Below, piece by piece: positions 7,777 through 15,310 of a stretch of 50,073 bases of DNA. Both the position numbers and the translations under genes were made by a program. The notes under the pieces were generated by a model. The model was not told the origin of the DNA. It did no database searches and saw only the letters and a program-made list of their open reading frames with translations. Origin of the DNA: Clostridia bacterium (GTDB lineage: Bacteria; Bacillota; Clostridia; Christensenellales; Borkfalkiaceae); the NCBI GenBank assembly GCA_017448355.1, contig JAFSLQ010000030.1:1-50073 (forward strand). The letters are read 5' to 3'. How positions within the stretch are numbered: the first letter of the stretch is position 1; each line of letters opens with the position of its first letter.

Positions 7777-7879
7777 TTATTTCTCCTTTGTTTAAATTCG
7801 GCATATTTTAATGCCTTCTATATTTTATTCAAAAAAGAAAATAAAAGTGTTTTTTTGTATTGAATTTAAAATAAAAACA

Positions 7880-7894
7880 CCGACTTAAAGTCGG
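7880..7894 (-). terminator. Terminator after the alarmone hydrolase gene
   Basis: CCGACTT-A-AAGTCGG is a 7-bp stem with a T-rich minus-strand exit (TGTTTTTATTTT). It ends the alarmone synthetase-hydrolase unit. Confidence 0.75.
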
Positions 7895-7906
7895 CGTCCG
7901 CTATTT

Positions 7907-8386
7907 TTACCAGTCGTATTTCTTTTTAAGTTTTATAAGTTCTTTTCTTATTTCTTCCGAAAAGTCCGTAAACCACTCTTCCGTTTCGGAGATATAGCGT
8001 TTTGCAAACGCGTCGTCCGCCGATTTAAGGCTTTTAAGATTATCGAGCCTGTCCGCCGCTTTAACGCGGAAGGCAATATCGTTCGACTTTACGCCCGCGA
8101 TATAATCTTTCATAGAATAGCCCTTATTTTTGGTAAGCAGTTTAACCGCCGTAAGCACACGTTCGTTCGAGAGAGAAAGTATCTCTTCTTCCGTCGCGTC
8201 GGTATCTTCAAGCAGGTCGTGAAAATAGCCCGTTATCTGATAATCCAAAGGATATCCCCCGTCTTTTATCGCACGCGCAACCGCAACGGGGTGAACGATA
8301 TAATCTTCTCCGCCCTTCCGTTTTTGGTTTTTATGTTTTTCTTTGGCAAATTCGTATGCCCGTTTTAGTATTTCGTCGCCCGTCAT
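7907..8386 (-). CDS. HD-domain small alarmone hydrolase (SpoT/MESH1-like)
   Basis: 159 residues, close to the size of free-standing (p)ppGpp hydrolases. HD-type metal motifs are in the SpoT order: HP at 32-33 (YIVHPVAVARAI), HD at 56-57 (FHDLLEDT) and a distal Asp in AADRLDNL (D112, N116). This family removes the 3'-pyrophosphate from (p)ppGpp or related alarmones. It lies 6 bases downstream of the synthetase gene in the same operon, so the pair reproduces a split RelA/SpoT. It could act as the neutralising partner if the synthetase is toxic. The fold call is strong; the exact substrate is unknown. Confidence 0.85.
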   Translation of the reverse strand: MTGDEILKRAYEFAKEKHKNQKRKGGEDYIVHPVAVARAIKDGGYPLDYQITGYFHDLLEDTDATEEEILSLSNERVLTAVKLLTKNKGYSMKDYIAGVKSNDIAFRVKAADRLDNLKSLKSADDAFAKRYISETEEWFTDFSEEIRKELIKLKKKYDW

Positions 8387-8392
8387 ATCCGT

Positions 8393-9463
8393 TTATTGCT
8401 TTTTAATTTTTTCCTTAAACGCAAAAAGTCTTTCCGCCTGTTCACGGGCTTTCTTTTTGTTTTTCATAGAGAGATTGAAAAACTCCGTCGCTTTTTCAAT
8501 CGTATAACCGTCGTCAATAATCTTCGCAATGCATAAAAACCTTAACCCGATATCGAGTGAAAGTTCTTCTACGCCCGTGCCCGTTAAGAAGGCGTCGATA
8601 AGCCGCAAAGCAAACGCGCGTTCTTTTATAAACGTTTCGTGCAGTTGTTTTAACGTTTCTATCCCGAGAAAGTTTAATTGCCGTATGTAATTTTCGGCGG
8701 AAGAATAGTTTATCTTCGTTGCCGTTATCGTCGATATATCGTTATAAAACTCTTTCATATCCTTGTTGTAAGTAACGTAGATAAACAAGTTGATAACGTC
8801 GAGTTTCACGTCGTCCACTTTGCCTTCCGTGATATCGTTTTTAACTTCTGATATGTAGTCGTTTACCCTGTCCCTTATCTCGATAAACTTTTCGTCGGCA
8901 ATCTCCAAAAGCCCCGCTACCCTTGCGAACTCTCTTATTATTGCGTTCGGAATACCGACTTCCGCTTTATAAGACAAGTCGTGGTCGATTGCAGACCAAG
9001 CGTGTTGCAATACCGAACGGATTTGCAATTCGAACTTAATCCCGCAAAGTTCTTTCGGGAAGCCCTTTTCTTCCGTCATCGAACAGATAAAGTGTATTGA
9101 AAGATATCCGAAAGACGAAGGGTCTAAAAGTTTCCGTTTATCTATCGAGTTTTCTTTATCTACGTCAAACCACTCGCCGATTAAGTCGGCAATCTTATCT
9201 ACGTCGTCGGAAAAATAACATATGATTCTCGTGCCGCAAAGGTCGGTTATATCGGTGATATCCGTATATTTTTCGCCCTTTCTTTGCAGTTTACCGATAA
9301 GGCTGGCTTCCGTTTTAACTCTCGTTTCAACGGCGAACACGGGAATATTTTTTTCATGCAGTTTTTCTTTGTAAAACCCGCTTAAAAATCCGCAGATTTT
9401 CTGATACTTGTCCTGATTTTTTCTGAAATCTTCGAGTAATTGTTCGTGTTTATAGTAAACCAT
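8393..9463 (-). CDS. RelA/SpoT-type alarmone synthetase domain protein
   Basis: 356 residues. A RelA_SpoT nucleotidyl-pyrophosphotransferase domain occupies about 15-170: RVKTEASLIGKL (R48), DITDLCGTRIIC (D74), GYLSIH (119-124), then the catalytic Glu in FELQIRSVLQHAW (E145) and DHDLSYK. A helical C-terminal part of about 180 residues has no named domain; it lacks HD, TGS and ACT, so this is not a full-length Rel. It probably transfers pyrophosphate from ATP to GTP/GDP, or to another nucleotide or RNA target as toxic small alarmone synthetases do. It has its own TTGACA/TAGAAT promoter and is cotranscribed with the hydrolase. Confidence 0.85.
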   Translation of the reverse strand: MVYYKHEQLLEDFRKNQDKYQKICGFLSGFYKEKLHEKNIPVFAVETRVKTEASLIGKLQRKGEKYTDITDITDLCGTRIICYFSDDVDKIADLIGEWFDVDKENSIDKRKLLDPSSFGYLSIHFICSMTEEKGFPKELCGIKFELQIRSVLQHAWSAIDHDLSYKAEVGIPNAIIREFARVAGLLEIADEKFIEIRDRVNDYISEVKNDITEGKVDDVKLDVINLFIYVTYNKDMKEFYNDISTITATKINYSSAENYIRQLNFLGIETLKQLHETFIKERAFALRLIDAFLTGTGVEELSLDIGLRFLCIAKIIDDGYTIEKATEFFNLSMKNKKKAREQAERLFAFKEKIKKQ

Positions 9464-9510
9464 TTTTTATCCGTCCTATATTTAACCGCGCTTTTACGCC
9501 GCGCATATAT

Positions 9511-9539
9511 ATTCTATCACTTCGGGCACGGATTGTCAA
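9511..9539 (-). promoter_or_regulatory. Promoter of the alarmone synthetase-hydrolase operon
   Basis: TTGACA (9539-9534), 17 bases, TAGAAT (9516-9511) on the minus strand, about 48 bases before the start codon. Confidence 0.8.
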
Positions 9540-9606
9540 TTATAAAAAAATATGCACCCTTCGTGTAAAACCGAAAAGCGCATAAGTTTTTTAATATCTT
9601 CCGTTG

Positions 9607-10023
9607 TTATTTAGCCGCGTCAAAAATAACGTTTACTTTGCAACCGATAGAAGACGTGTAGTCTAATTCGAGATACAACTGCCCTGCACCGTCTTTTGCG
9701 GTAAGCGTATTAGAAACGCCGCTTTCGTCGGTTATAGTTACCTTGTCGCCGTCCTGAACCCAAGTGAATTCGCCCGAAGCCTTGCCGTAAGACCATATTT
9801 CGCCTTTGCCTTCCGCCTTAAACTTCCAACTGTACTTTCTTGCTTCTTTAAGGTAATTGTTTTCTACGTAGTCTTCTTGCGTTTCGGTAAGCGTAACGCC
9901 TACGCCTTCTAACCCCGATTGAGTGTAAGTTCTGCCTTCAACGGTCGAAGAACAAGCGGCAAGCGACAAAATCGCGCATAAAGAAAGACAAAGAGTTAAC
10001 GTAATTACTAAAAGTTTTTTCAT
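9607..10023 (-). CDS. Small lipoprotein of unknown function
   Basis: 138 residues. The lipoprotein signal is clear: MKKLLVITLTLCLSLCAIL then lipobox LAAC. The mature part is a compact beta-rich domain (GEFTWVQDGDKVTITDES, GAGQLYLELDY), like many small lipocalin-like proteins of gut Firmicutes. It is predicted to be anchored to the outer face of the membrane. It stands alone behind a perfect-consensus promoter, so it is probably well expressed. Confidence 0.8.
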   Translation of the reverse strand: MKKLLVITLTLCLSLCAILSLAACSSTVEGRTYTQSGLEGVGVTLTETQEDYVENNYLKEARKYSWKFKAEGKGEIWSYGKASGEFTWVQDGDKVTITDESGVSNTLTAKDGAGQLYLELDYTSSIGCKVNVIFDAAK

Positions 10024-10064
10024 GTTTTTTCTCCTTTTTAAGCACAGCCCTTTACTTAAAAGAA

Positions 10065-10093
10065 ATTATATACTCTTTCCGCCCCTTTGTCAA
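10065..10093 (-). promoter_or_regulatory. Perfect-consensus promoter of the small lipoprotein gene
   Basis: TTGACA (10093-10088), 17 bases, TATAAT (10070-10065) on the minus strand. Confidence 0.85.
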
Positions 10094-10132
10094 TACTTGC
10101 GCCGATTTTAACACGGCTTTTTTTAGAGAAGG

Positions 10133-10330
10133 TTAGTTCCCTTTCTCGCCGCAATCATAAAGGCGGAACGTAATCGCCACGCCTTCTATAACGACCATTT
10201 TTACTGCCTGAATAGAATAGTCCTGCAAGTCGATATTGAGTTTTTTCCAAGCGTTCGGAATAAAATTATTATTCATATATTCTTTTGCACATAAACTTAT
10301 CAAAAAAGGCTCGATATTTTTGCATCGGTA
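10133..10330 (-). pseudogene. 3' fragment of an unknown gene, cut off at repeat R1
   Basis: An open frame reads through the gap and ends at TAG... stop position 10133. The last 47 codons start with an ATG at 10276 (MNNNFIPNAWKKLNIDLQDY ... ITFRLYDCGEKGN), but the same frame continues upstream without a stop (KNIEPFLISLCAKEY) right up to the repeat at 10331. The peptide looks like genuine coding sequence, with no good ribosome site at the internal ATG. The simplest reading is the tail of a longer gene whose 5' part was lost at the repeat. The family is not recognised. Confidence 0.55.
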
Positions 10331-10364
10331 GTTTTTGATTTTGCGAAAACTTGTACGGTTTTGC
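10331..10364 (+). repeat. Dispersed repeat R1 (TTTTTGATTTTGCGAAAACT core)
   Basis: The core TTTTTGATTTTGCGAAAACT is followed by TGTACGGTTTTGC. It matches one of the 41-bp units at 12801-12841 with a single change over 33 bases. It sits at the truncated end of the gene fragment on its left and 10 bases before the promoter of the glycosyltransferase gene. Confidence 0.85.
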
Positions 10365-10372
10365 TTTTTTCA

Positions 10373-10401
10373 TTGACAACGTGTATAAAAATCTATATAA
10401 T
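10373..10401 (+). promoter_or_regulatory. Perfect-consensus promoter of the glycosyltransferase gene
   Basis: TTGACA (10373-10378), 17 bases, TATAAT (10396-10401). The predicted first base is near 10408, so the Shine-Dalgarno GAGGTGAG (10408-10415) would be at the very 5' end of the mRNA and the leader only about 10 nt. Confidence 0.85.
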
Positions 10402-10417
10402 AAAATAGAGGTGAGAG

Positions 10418-11545
10418 ATGAGTAAATATGTTGATAAACATTATAAATACATACATATTTTTTTCCATGACGATATAAAATTCAACCCATACGTTGTGTA
10501 TATGGTAAACGATCCTATGGCGGGTTTTAATCCTGACGAACATTATTTTCTTACGTCAAAGCAGAAAGTTTATGAAGAGATAAAGGGATATAAAAACACG
10601 GCGTTATATGATTATATAGAACCATGCGAAATTATAAACGAAGTCGCTCCTTTTTGCGATTGGCTTATTATCCACGCAATACCTACTGCGTGGGACATGA
10701 TAAGGATCAATCCGGAATATATTAATAAACTTGTTTTGCGCTCTTGGGGACACGACATCTCAAGGGAAATATATCATCATTTTCAACCCATAAAAAATAT
10801 TTACAAGTTGATTATTAAATTGAAAAAGCGCTGGAAGGAAACTATAAGAAAGGCAAGGATAATCACGGGAGATAATGTGACGGATATTATCAACATAAAA
10901 AATGTTTTTGGTGAAAATGTTCGCACAATGGCAACACAGTATCCAACGGATATTACGGAACAACAGTTGGATGAAGATAGAAAGACAGAAAAAAAACACG
11001 ATAAAAACATCACATACGTTATGGTTGGGCATTCTGGTATGAAAGTAAACAACCATATCAAAATACTTAAAATGCTGGAAAAGTGGCAGAATGAAAATAT
11101 AAAAATTTTTATTCCTCTCTCATATGTGCATAAGCCTTATGAAAATAAAATAAAAAAATACGTTGCAAAGCGGTGGAAAAACAATAAGGCGGAAATAGTT
11201 CAAAAATTTATTCCCTATAAAGAATACGTTAGGTTTATAAAGGAAATGGATATAATGATTTTTGACGGGAAAATTTCTTATGCACTCGGCAATATAAAAC
11301 TTGGAGTATTTTTTAAAAATAAATTTTTTCTCAATGAAAAAGGAGTTATTTATCAGGGGTTTAATGAGACAGCAAACCCGGTTACGCCGACTTCCAAGTT
11401 AAATAAAATGAGTTATAAAGAATTTATCTCTCCTGTAACTTATCCTAATTTCGAAAATAACGGCATGCGTGTTCACGGCAAGGAATATTGTTTTAATGAA
11501 TGGAAGGAACTTTTTTATAAATTAGATAACGAAAAAATACAATAA
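10418..11545 (+). CDS. Glycosyltransferase family 56 (4-alpha-L-fucosyltransferase / WecF-like)
   Basis: 375 residues. The pattern matches the GT56 family (TDP-Fuc4NAc:lipid II transferase WecF and relatives), which adds a sugar to a lipid-linked oligosaccharide at the membrane. Visible landmarks: an N-terminal HIFFHDDIKFNPYVVYMVN strand region, HAIPTAWDMI and LRSWGHDISREIYHH in the N-half, and VGHSGMKVNNHIKILKML with IPLSYVH in the nucleotide-sugar half. The length suits the family. It is isolated from other polysaccharide genes and carries its own promoter and terminator between repeats R1 and R2, so it resembles a self-contained cassette. The codon use is AT-richer than in the genes to its left. 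Confidence 0.8.
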   Translation: MSKYVDKHYKYIHIFFHDDIKFNPYVVYMVNDPMAGFNPDEHYFLTSKQKVYEEIKGYKNTALYDYIEPCEIINEVAPFCDWLIIHAIPTAWDMIRINPEYINKLVLRSWGHDISREIYHHFQPIKNIYKLIIKLKKRWKETIRKARIITGDNVTDIINIKNVFGENVRTMATQYPTDITEQQLDEDRKTEKKHDKNITYVMVGHSGMKVNNHIKILKMLEKWQNENIKIFIPLSYVHKPYENKIKKYVAKRWKNNKAEIVQKFIPYKEYVRFIKEMDIMIFDGKISYALGNIKLGVFFKNKFFLNEKGVIYQGFNETANPVTPTSKLNKMSYKEFISPVTYPNFENNGMRVHGKEYCFNEWKELFYKLDNEKIQ

Positions 11546-11548
11546 AAA

Positions 11549-11652
11549 CTAAGCGGGAGTGTAGGCATATTCTATAATCCTATCTTTGTGGTTTTTTAAG
11601 TATAACAGGTTTTTATTTTTATAAAAAATAAAGTCCTTAATATCTATCAATT
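11549..11652 (-). pseudogene. Short 3' gene remnant convergent with the glycosyltransferase
   Basis: About 33 codons read LIDIKDFIFYKNKNLLYLKN and then HKDRIIEYAYTPA before a TAG stop at 11549. The upstream frame is closed by a TAA. There is no ribosome site. It reads like the tail of a degraded gene rather than a small protein. The family is not recognised. Confidence 0.35.
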
Positions 11653-11667
11653 TTTAATCTACAAACG

Positions 11668-11705
11668 AAAAAGCACCCTGTCCGAAAAAGGTCAAAGTGC
11701 TTTTT
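11668..11705 (+). terminator. Terminator after the glycosyltransferase gene
   Basis: AAAAAGCAC (11668-11676) pairs with GTGCTTTTT (11697-11705), with a small inner CC/GG pairing. The tract of T residues completes a typical intrinsic terminator. Confidence 0.75.
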
Positions 11706-11731
11706 GTTTAATAAGTTAACGGTTTTTCCCT

Positions 11732-11758
11732 GTTTAATTTTTGATTTTGCGAAAACTA
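11732..11758 (+). repeat. Dispersed repeat R2
   Basis: GTTTAATTTTTGATTTTGCG then AAAACTA, in the same orientation as R1 and R3. It stands at the exact 5' truncation point of the SLOG pseudogene. Confidence 0.8.
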
Positions 11759-12047
11759 CAAAAAGACTTTCCGGACATTGAATTGATTTTTATTTTTCCG
11801 TATCAGGATACGTCTTACAGCAAATTGCAAATAGCAAGTGAAACATATGACGGCACTCTTTATCCCCCGATAGAAACCGTACCGAAAAAAATTTGCAATA
11901 TTACAGCGCAACGAGTGGATGGTTGATAGTTGCGACCTGTTAGTTGCTTATGTAAAATATTCCTGGGGTGGCGATAGAAAAACCCTAGACTACGCAATTC
12001 GAAAAAAGAAACCTTATATAAACTTTGCGGGACGTCAAAAAGGCTGA
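11741..12047 (+). pseudogene. Truncated, frameshifted SLOG/DUF1273-like gene
   Basis: The first frame gives LRKLQKDFPDIELIFIFPYQ, the middle strand of a DUF1273/YpsA-type SLOG fold. After the A7 tract at 11885-11891 the family pattern continues in another frame as FAILQRNEWMVDSCDLLVAY, then VKYSWGGDRKTLDYAIRKKK, ending at TGA 12045-12047. One extra A in the tract explains the shift. The N-terminal FTGHR and GGALGFD-type part, present in the intact relative at 40954-41457, is missing because the gene is fused to repeat R2. Non-functional. Confidence 0.8.
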
Positions 12048-12065
12048 GATTATCTCAGTCTTTTT
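12037..12065. terminator. Bidirectional terminator between the SLOG and flavodoxin pseudogenes
   Basis: AAAAAG-g-CTGAGAT-t-ATCTCAG-t-CTTTTT is symmetrical and serves both convergent units. Confidence 0.85.
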
Positions 12066-12077
12066 GATTTATCGATA

Positions 12078-12536
12078 TTAAATATGTTTGATAAACTGTT
12101 CTAATTGTGCGGGGGTGTTCAGTATCTTGCCGTTTTTAATGGTCGCAGTTGTGCTTTTTGCTAAATCGGTTTTGGCTTTACCGAGACCGCTGCCGCCGCT
12201 CGTTGCCCAAATTATAATTTCCTTACCGCTGAAATCATATGCCTCTAAAAAAGTGTTGACGATAGTCGGCGCGGTGTACCACCACACGGGATAGCCGAGC
12301 AAAATCCTATCGTATTTTGATACGTCCATATCGCCCATTATAATTTCGGGGCGAGAAGACTTATCTTTCATTTCAAGCGAACTTCTGGAATTTTTATCCA
12401 TTCAGTTAAGGTCGGCATCCGTGTAAGGCTTTACGGGTTTTATCTCGTAAGTATCCGCACCGATTTTACTTTCAAGTTTTTCGGCAACGCCTTTCGTTAC
12501 TCCGCTTGCGCTAAAATATGCCACTAAAGTTTTCAT
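12078..12536 (-). pseudogene. Flavodoxin gene broken by a TGA stop
   Basis: A full 152-codon flavodoxin frame runs from ATG at 12536 ([20 protein letters not shown], the FMN phosphate loop) to 12078. It is interrupted by TGA at 12404-12402, directly before MDKNSRSSLEMKDKSSRPEI. In relatives this place is usually Trp (LNWMDK), so TGG to TGA is the likely mutation. The rest is intact: GYPVWWYTAPTIVNTFLEAY and the second FMN loop WATSGGSGLGKA. Re-initiation at the following ATG would make only the C-terminal 107 residues, without the FMN phosphate loop. TGG is used for Trp and TGA for stop elsewhere, so recoding is not indicated. Confidence 0.8.
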
Positions 12537-12638
12537 ACATTTTTCTCCTTTAATTATGGATTATTATATCATAAAGCAATAAAAAAATAAAGCCCCTGAA
12601 AAAGCTTAACACCTTCAAGGACTTTTAACAAAAGCATA

Positions 12639-12759
12639 TTATTTTATATTCCTATATTTTTCATTGATTGTAATAAAACTGCCTTGTCCATTATTTCTAT
12701 GTATCGTTGCTATTCCCGCTTTTTCTAACACGCCTGAAAAATACGTTGAACGTCTAGTC
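12639..12759 (-). pseudogene. 3' gene fragment cut off at the tandem repeat R3
   Basis: About 38 codons read RRSTYFSGVLEKAGIATIHR and NNGQGSFITINEKYRNIK to a stop at 12639. Upstream the frame passes into the 41-bp repeats, whose length is not a multiple of three, so that part cannot be ancestral coding sequence. It is probably the end of a winged-helix or similar domain, but the family is not recognised. The 5' part is missing, as for the fragment at R1. Confidence 0.5.
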
Positions 12760-12923
12760 GCGTTTGATTTTTGATTTTGCGAAAACTTGCGTGATTTTGC
12801 GCGTTTGATTTTTGATTTTGCGAAAACTTGCACGGTTTTGCGCGTTTGATTTTTGATTTTGCGAAAACTTGCGTGATTTTGCGCGTTTGATTTTTGATTT
12901 TGCGAAAACTTGCGTGATTTTGC
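12760..12923 (+). repeat. Tandem array R3: four 41-bp units
   Basis: Units at 12760-12800, 12801-12841, 12842-12882 and 12883-12923. Each reads GCGTTTGATTTTTGATTTTG followed by CGAAAACTTG and CGTGATTTTGC. Unit 2 has CACGG in place of CGTGA and is the unit most like R1. There are no spacers, so it is not a CRISPR array. It lies between a truncated gene and the IS21 element. Confidence 0.95.
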
Positions 12924-12931
12924 GGCCCCGC

Positions 12932-12967
12932 TAGGGGGGTGTTTTACCGGGGTTTTTACCCCCCCTA
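12932..12967. repeat. G/C-run hairpin next to the IS21 end
   Basis: TAGGGGGGT and ACCCCCCCTA bracket GTTTTACCGGGGTTTTT, giving an 8- to 9-bp stem. The base composition is unlike its surroundings. It may be the outer end of the insertion sequence or a separate palindromic element. Confidence 0.5.
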
Positions 12968-13092
12968 CCCCCGTAGGCGTTCTCACTTTCTCACCAAATC
13001 AAAAACTTTTCTTATATAAAAGTTCTTTCTAGCGAAAAAACTGAATATTCAAAATTAAATTTTATTTATAATCAAATTAAATCTTTAAGGGT

Positions 13093-13827
13093 TCAGCACC
13101 TATCAAATATACCTTTGTGAGTTCTTAGTCTATAACTGCCACCTGTCAGCGTTATGACCTGACAATTTTCGACCACCCTGTCAAGTAAAGTTTCGGCTGT
13201 TTGTTCATCGTAAAAGATGTCTCCCCAGCCTTCGAAAGTTCTGTTCGTACCTATTATTAGTGATTTCCTTGTATTGAGATTGTTGATTTTTTTATAAAGA
13301 GTTAGCGTCTCTTCTCGGTTTAACGGCGTATATCCCAGTTCGTCTATTATTACCACGTCGCAGTCTTCTATATAGTCCAACTTGATTTTACTTTTTTTGA
13401 CTTCCTGCTGTGTCTTTATTAAAAACAGCAATTCGTTTACCGTGGTATACACCACCTTTTTGTTATTGCCTATCGCCTTTAACCCGATTGCAACGGCTAG
13501 ATGGGTTTTGCCCGTTCCCGCACTACCTATTAGAAGAACGTTGTATTTATCTTCTATCCACTTCGTTTCAGAGAGTTTTTGTAAATGCCACTTGGTAAGT
13601 TTTTCCTGTGCGTCCAGTTCAAACTCTTCCATCGTCTTTATAACTGGGAACTTGGCTCTTTTTATTAGCATCTGTTCCTTATTGCCGTCGCGTATCTCCT
13701 GTTCCGTTCGCAGCACCTTTTCCAAAAACCGCCACTCCTTTTCCGTGCCGTGTAGGTCGTAAACGTTTCTTGCAAGGTTATTTAGGTTTAGTTTTCCCGC
13801 CAACTCTTTTATCCTAGATAAGTCCAT
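13093..13827 (-). CDS. istB: IS21 family helper ATPase IstB
   Basis: 244 residues. DnaC/DnaA-like AAA+ ATPase that assembles on target DNA and stimulates the IstA transposase. Walker A is in LLIGSAGTGKTHLAVAIGLK, Walker B in VVIIDELGYTPLNREE, and sensor 1 in SLIIGTNRTFEGWGDIF. I chose the ATG at 13827 (MDLSRIKELAGKLNL) because GGAGGCGG lies just upstream; an earlier in-frame ATG lacks such a site. It overlaps the end of istA by 14 bases, typical of coupled translation in this family. Confidence 0.95.
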   Translation of the reverse strand: MDLSRIKELAGKLNLNNLARNVYDLHGTEKEWRFLEKVLRTEQEIRDGNKEQMLIKRAKFPVIKTMEEFELDAQEKLTKWHLQKLSETKWIEDKYNVLLIGSAGTGKTHLAVAIGLKAIGNNKKVVYTTVNELLFLIKTQQEVKKSKIKLDYIEDCDVVIIDELGYTPLNREETLTLYKKINNLNTRKSLIIGTNRTFEGWGDIFYDEQTAETLLDRVVENCQVITLTGGSYRLRTHKGIFDRC

Positions 13828-15310
13828 CGTCCGCCTCCGTAAGTAAATTATAATTGGCAAGTTTCCTATACCTTGAAGTGGTGCGTTTGGGTGCTATCTC
13901 TTTTAAGTTTCTTTCGCCTACTTGGATTAAGAGTTCGGACAGCACTTCTGTAAAGCAAAACCGATTTTCGCTTGAACAAGTCACTATTGCGGAAATTATA
14001 TCGTCCTTTGAATACTGCTTTTCTATTTTATGCAACAGCCGTGCCTGTTCTTTTAAGTACCGTGGCTTTGTCATTTCTATCCTTTCGATAAACTTGACTA
14101 CCACGCTGCTTGACTCGTACTTTTCCTTGGCTTTTGCAAAATAGTTTTTATCCACCTGTATCTCTCGGTCAACCTGCGCTTTGCCTTTACCTTTAAGTAG
14201 TCGGTGGGTCACTATCTTTTTATCCGTCGCCATGTCGATAATATGCAGTGCGCTGCCTTCTATCTCCAATCTTACCCTGTCCCCTATATTACACTTACTC
14301 GGCGGAACGGAATACCTGTTGCTTTTGTAAGTAATATAGTACAGGTCGGATACTCTTGCCACTCTCGTTTTGTTTAGGTCGATTTCTACGGGGTGATGCT
14401 TTGTAAGTTTCGGCTGTTCTTTAACAAATAACTCCCGCGGGGTCTTTTTGGTTGCTTGGTGTATCTTGCCGTTGCCCGTTCTGTCCAGCCACGCCAGGCA
14501 TTGACTGTTTAATGCGTCTATGCCGCAATACTCTCTACCTTCCAAAAAGTTCTGCTTGACGAATTTCACTACGTTCTCTATCTTGCCTTTACTGTTCGGG
14601 TCGTGCGGTTTACATACTCTTGCCTCAAACCCCGCCGCCCGCTTGTATTCGTCAAACTCCTTCGTGAAAATTATGTTGCCGCAGTTTTCACTTACCACCA
14701 TCGTCCTGTCCTGATCGTACAGTATCTTTTTCGGTCTCCCGTCAAAATACTTGAAAGCGAGTTCGTGGGCATAGGCAAACGCGAGAGAATCGAACGGTTC
14801 TGACAGAAAGTAAACGTATTTCATCCGACTGTAAGACAGCACCATACAGAAGAAATATACTCTGTTAGTCCCGCCGTACATGTTAGGCATCTGATACTGC
14901 CCGAAGTCCACCTGCGCTTCTTCGCCCATCGGGGTTTCTTCCACCATCTGTCGAACGGAAACCTTTTTGTCCGATAATCCCATCCTACGCTTTAAATCTT
15001 TTATGTACCGATAGAAAGAATTCATGGACGCAAGGTGTTCGGTGTCGCCGAGCCTTTCCTTTAATCTATCGTAGATAACGCTAGCGGGAAGTGTATTGTT
15101 CTCGGTTATAATTTCGACGATTATGTCTCGGTACTTGCTGTATTCCGACTTAGTTTGGTCTTTTTCTTTCAGGAAAACGTCTTCGGGCATATCCCAATAT
15201 TTGTACACGACGTACTGGGTATATTTTGTTTTAAGCACCGCCTCGTTCCTCGTTAATCCCTGCTTTTTTAACTTCTGGATATCCACGTAGTCTTTATACG
15301 TTATTTTCAC
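13814..15310 (-). CDS. istA: IS21 family transposase IstA
   Basis: 498 residues from a GTG start at 15310, chosen because AGGAGG lies 7 bases upstream. An N-terminal helix-turn-helix region (YVDIQKLKKQGLTRNEAVLK) is followed by an integrase-type DDE core: first Asp in AQVDFGQYQMP, second in KKILYDQDRTMVV, and the Glu in HDPNSKGKIENVVKFVKQNF. A C-terminal beta-barrel part (ITYKSNRYSVP, VRLEIEGSALHI) completes the family layout. It catalyses strand transfer of the element together with IstB. No frameshift is seen. Confidence 0.95.
   Translation of the reverse strand: MKITYKDYVDIQKLKKQGLTRNEAVLKTKYTQYVVYKYWDMPEDVFLKEKDQTKSEYSKYRDIIVEIITENNTLPASVIYDRLKERLGDTEHLASMNSFYRYIKDLKRRMGLSDKKVSVRQMVEETPMGEEAQVDFGQYQMPNMYGGTNRVYFFCMVLSYSRMKYVYFLSEPFDSLAFAYAHELAFKYFDGRPKKILYDQDRTMVVSENCGNIIFTKEFDEYKRAAGFEARVCKPHDPNSKGKIENVVKFVKQNFLEGREYCGIDALNSQCLAWLDRTGNGKIHQATKKTPRELFVKEQPKLTKHHPVEIDLNKTRVARVSDLYYITYKSNRYSVPPSKCNIGDRVRLEIEGSALHIIDMATDKKIVTHRLLKGKGKAQVDREIQVDKNYFAKAKEKYESSSVVVKFIERIEMTKPRYLKEQARLLHKIEKQYSKDDIISAIVTCSSENRFCFTEVLSELLIQVGERNLKEIAPKRTTSRYRKLANYNLLTEADDGLI

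Noticed and set aside
12402-12404. TGA read as tryptophan or selenocysteine
   Set aside because: Other genes use TGG for Trp and end in TGA; no selenocysteine insertion element is visible. A point mutation is simpler.
12760-12923. CRISPR array
   Set aside because: The four 41-bp units are directly adjacent with no unique spacers, and no cas genes are nearby.
12639-12986. A 115-residue minus-strand gene through the tandem repeats
   Set aside because: Repetitive, very basic sequence produced by reading a non-multiple-of-three repeat. Only the last 38 codons look ancestral.
13093-13827. Chromosomal DnaC-type helicase loader
   Set aside because: The overlap with a DDE transposase in istA-istB order identifies it as the IS21 helper protein.
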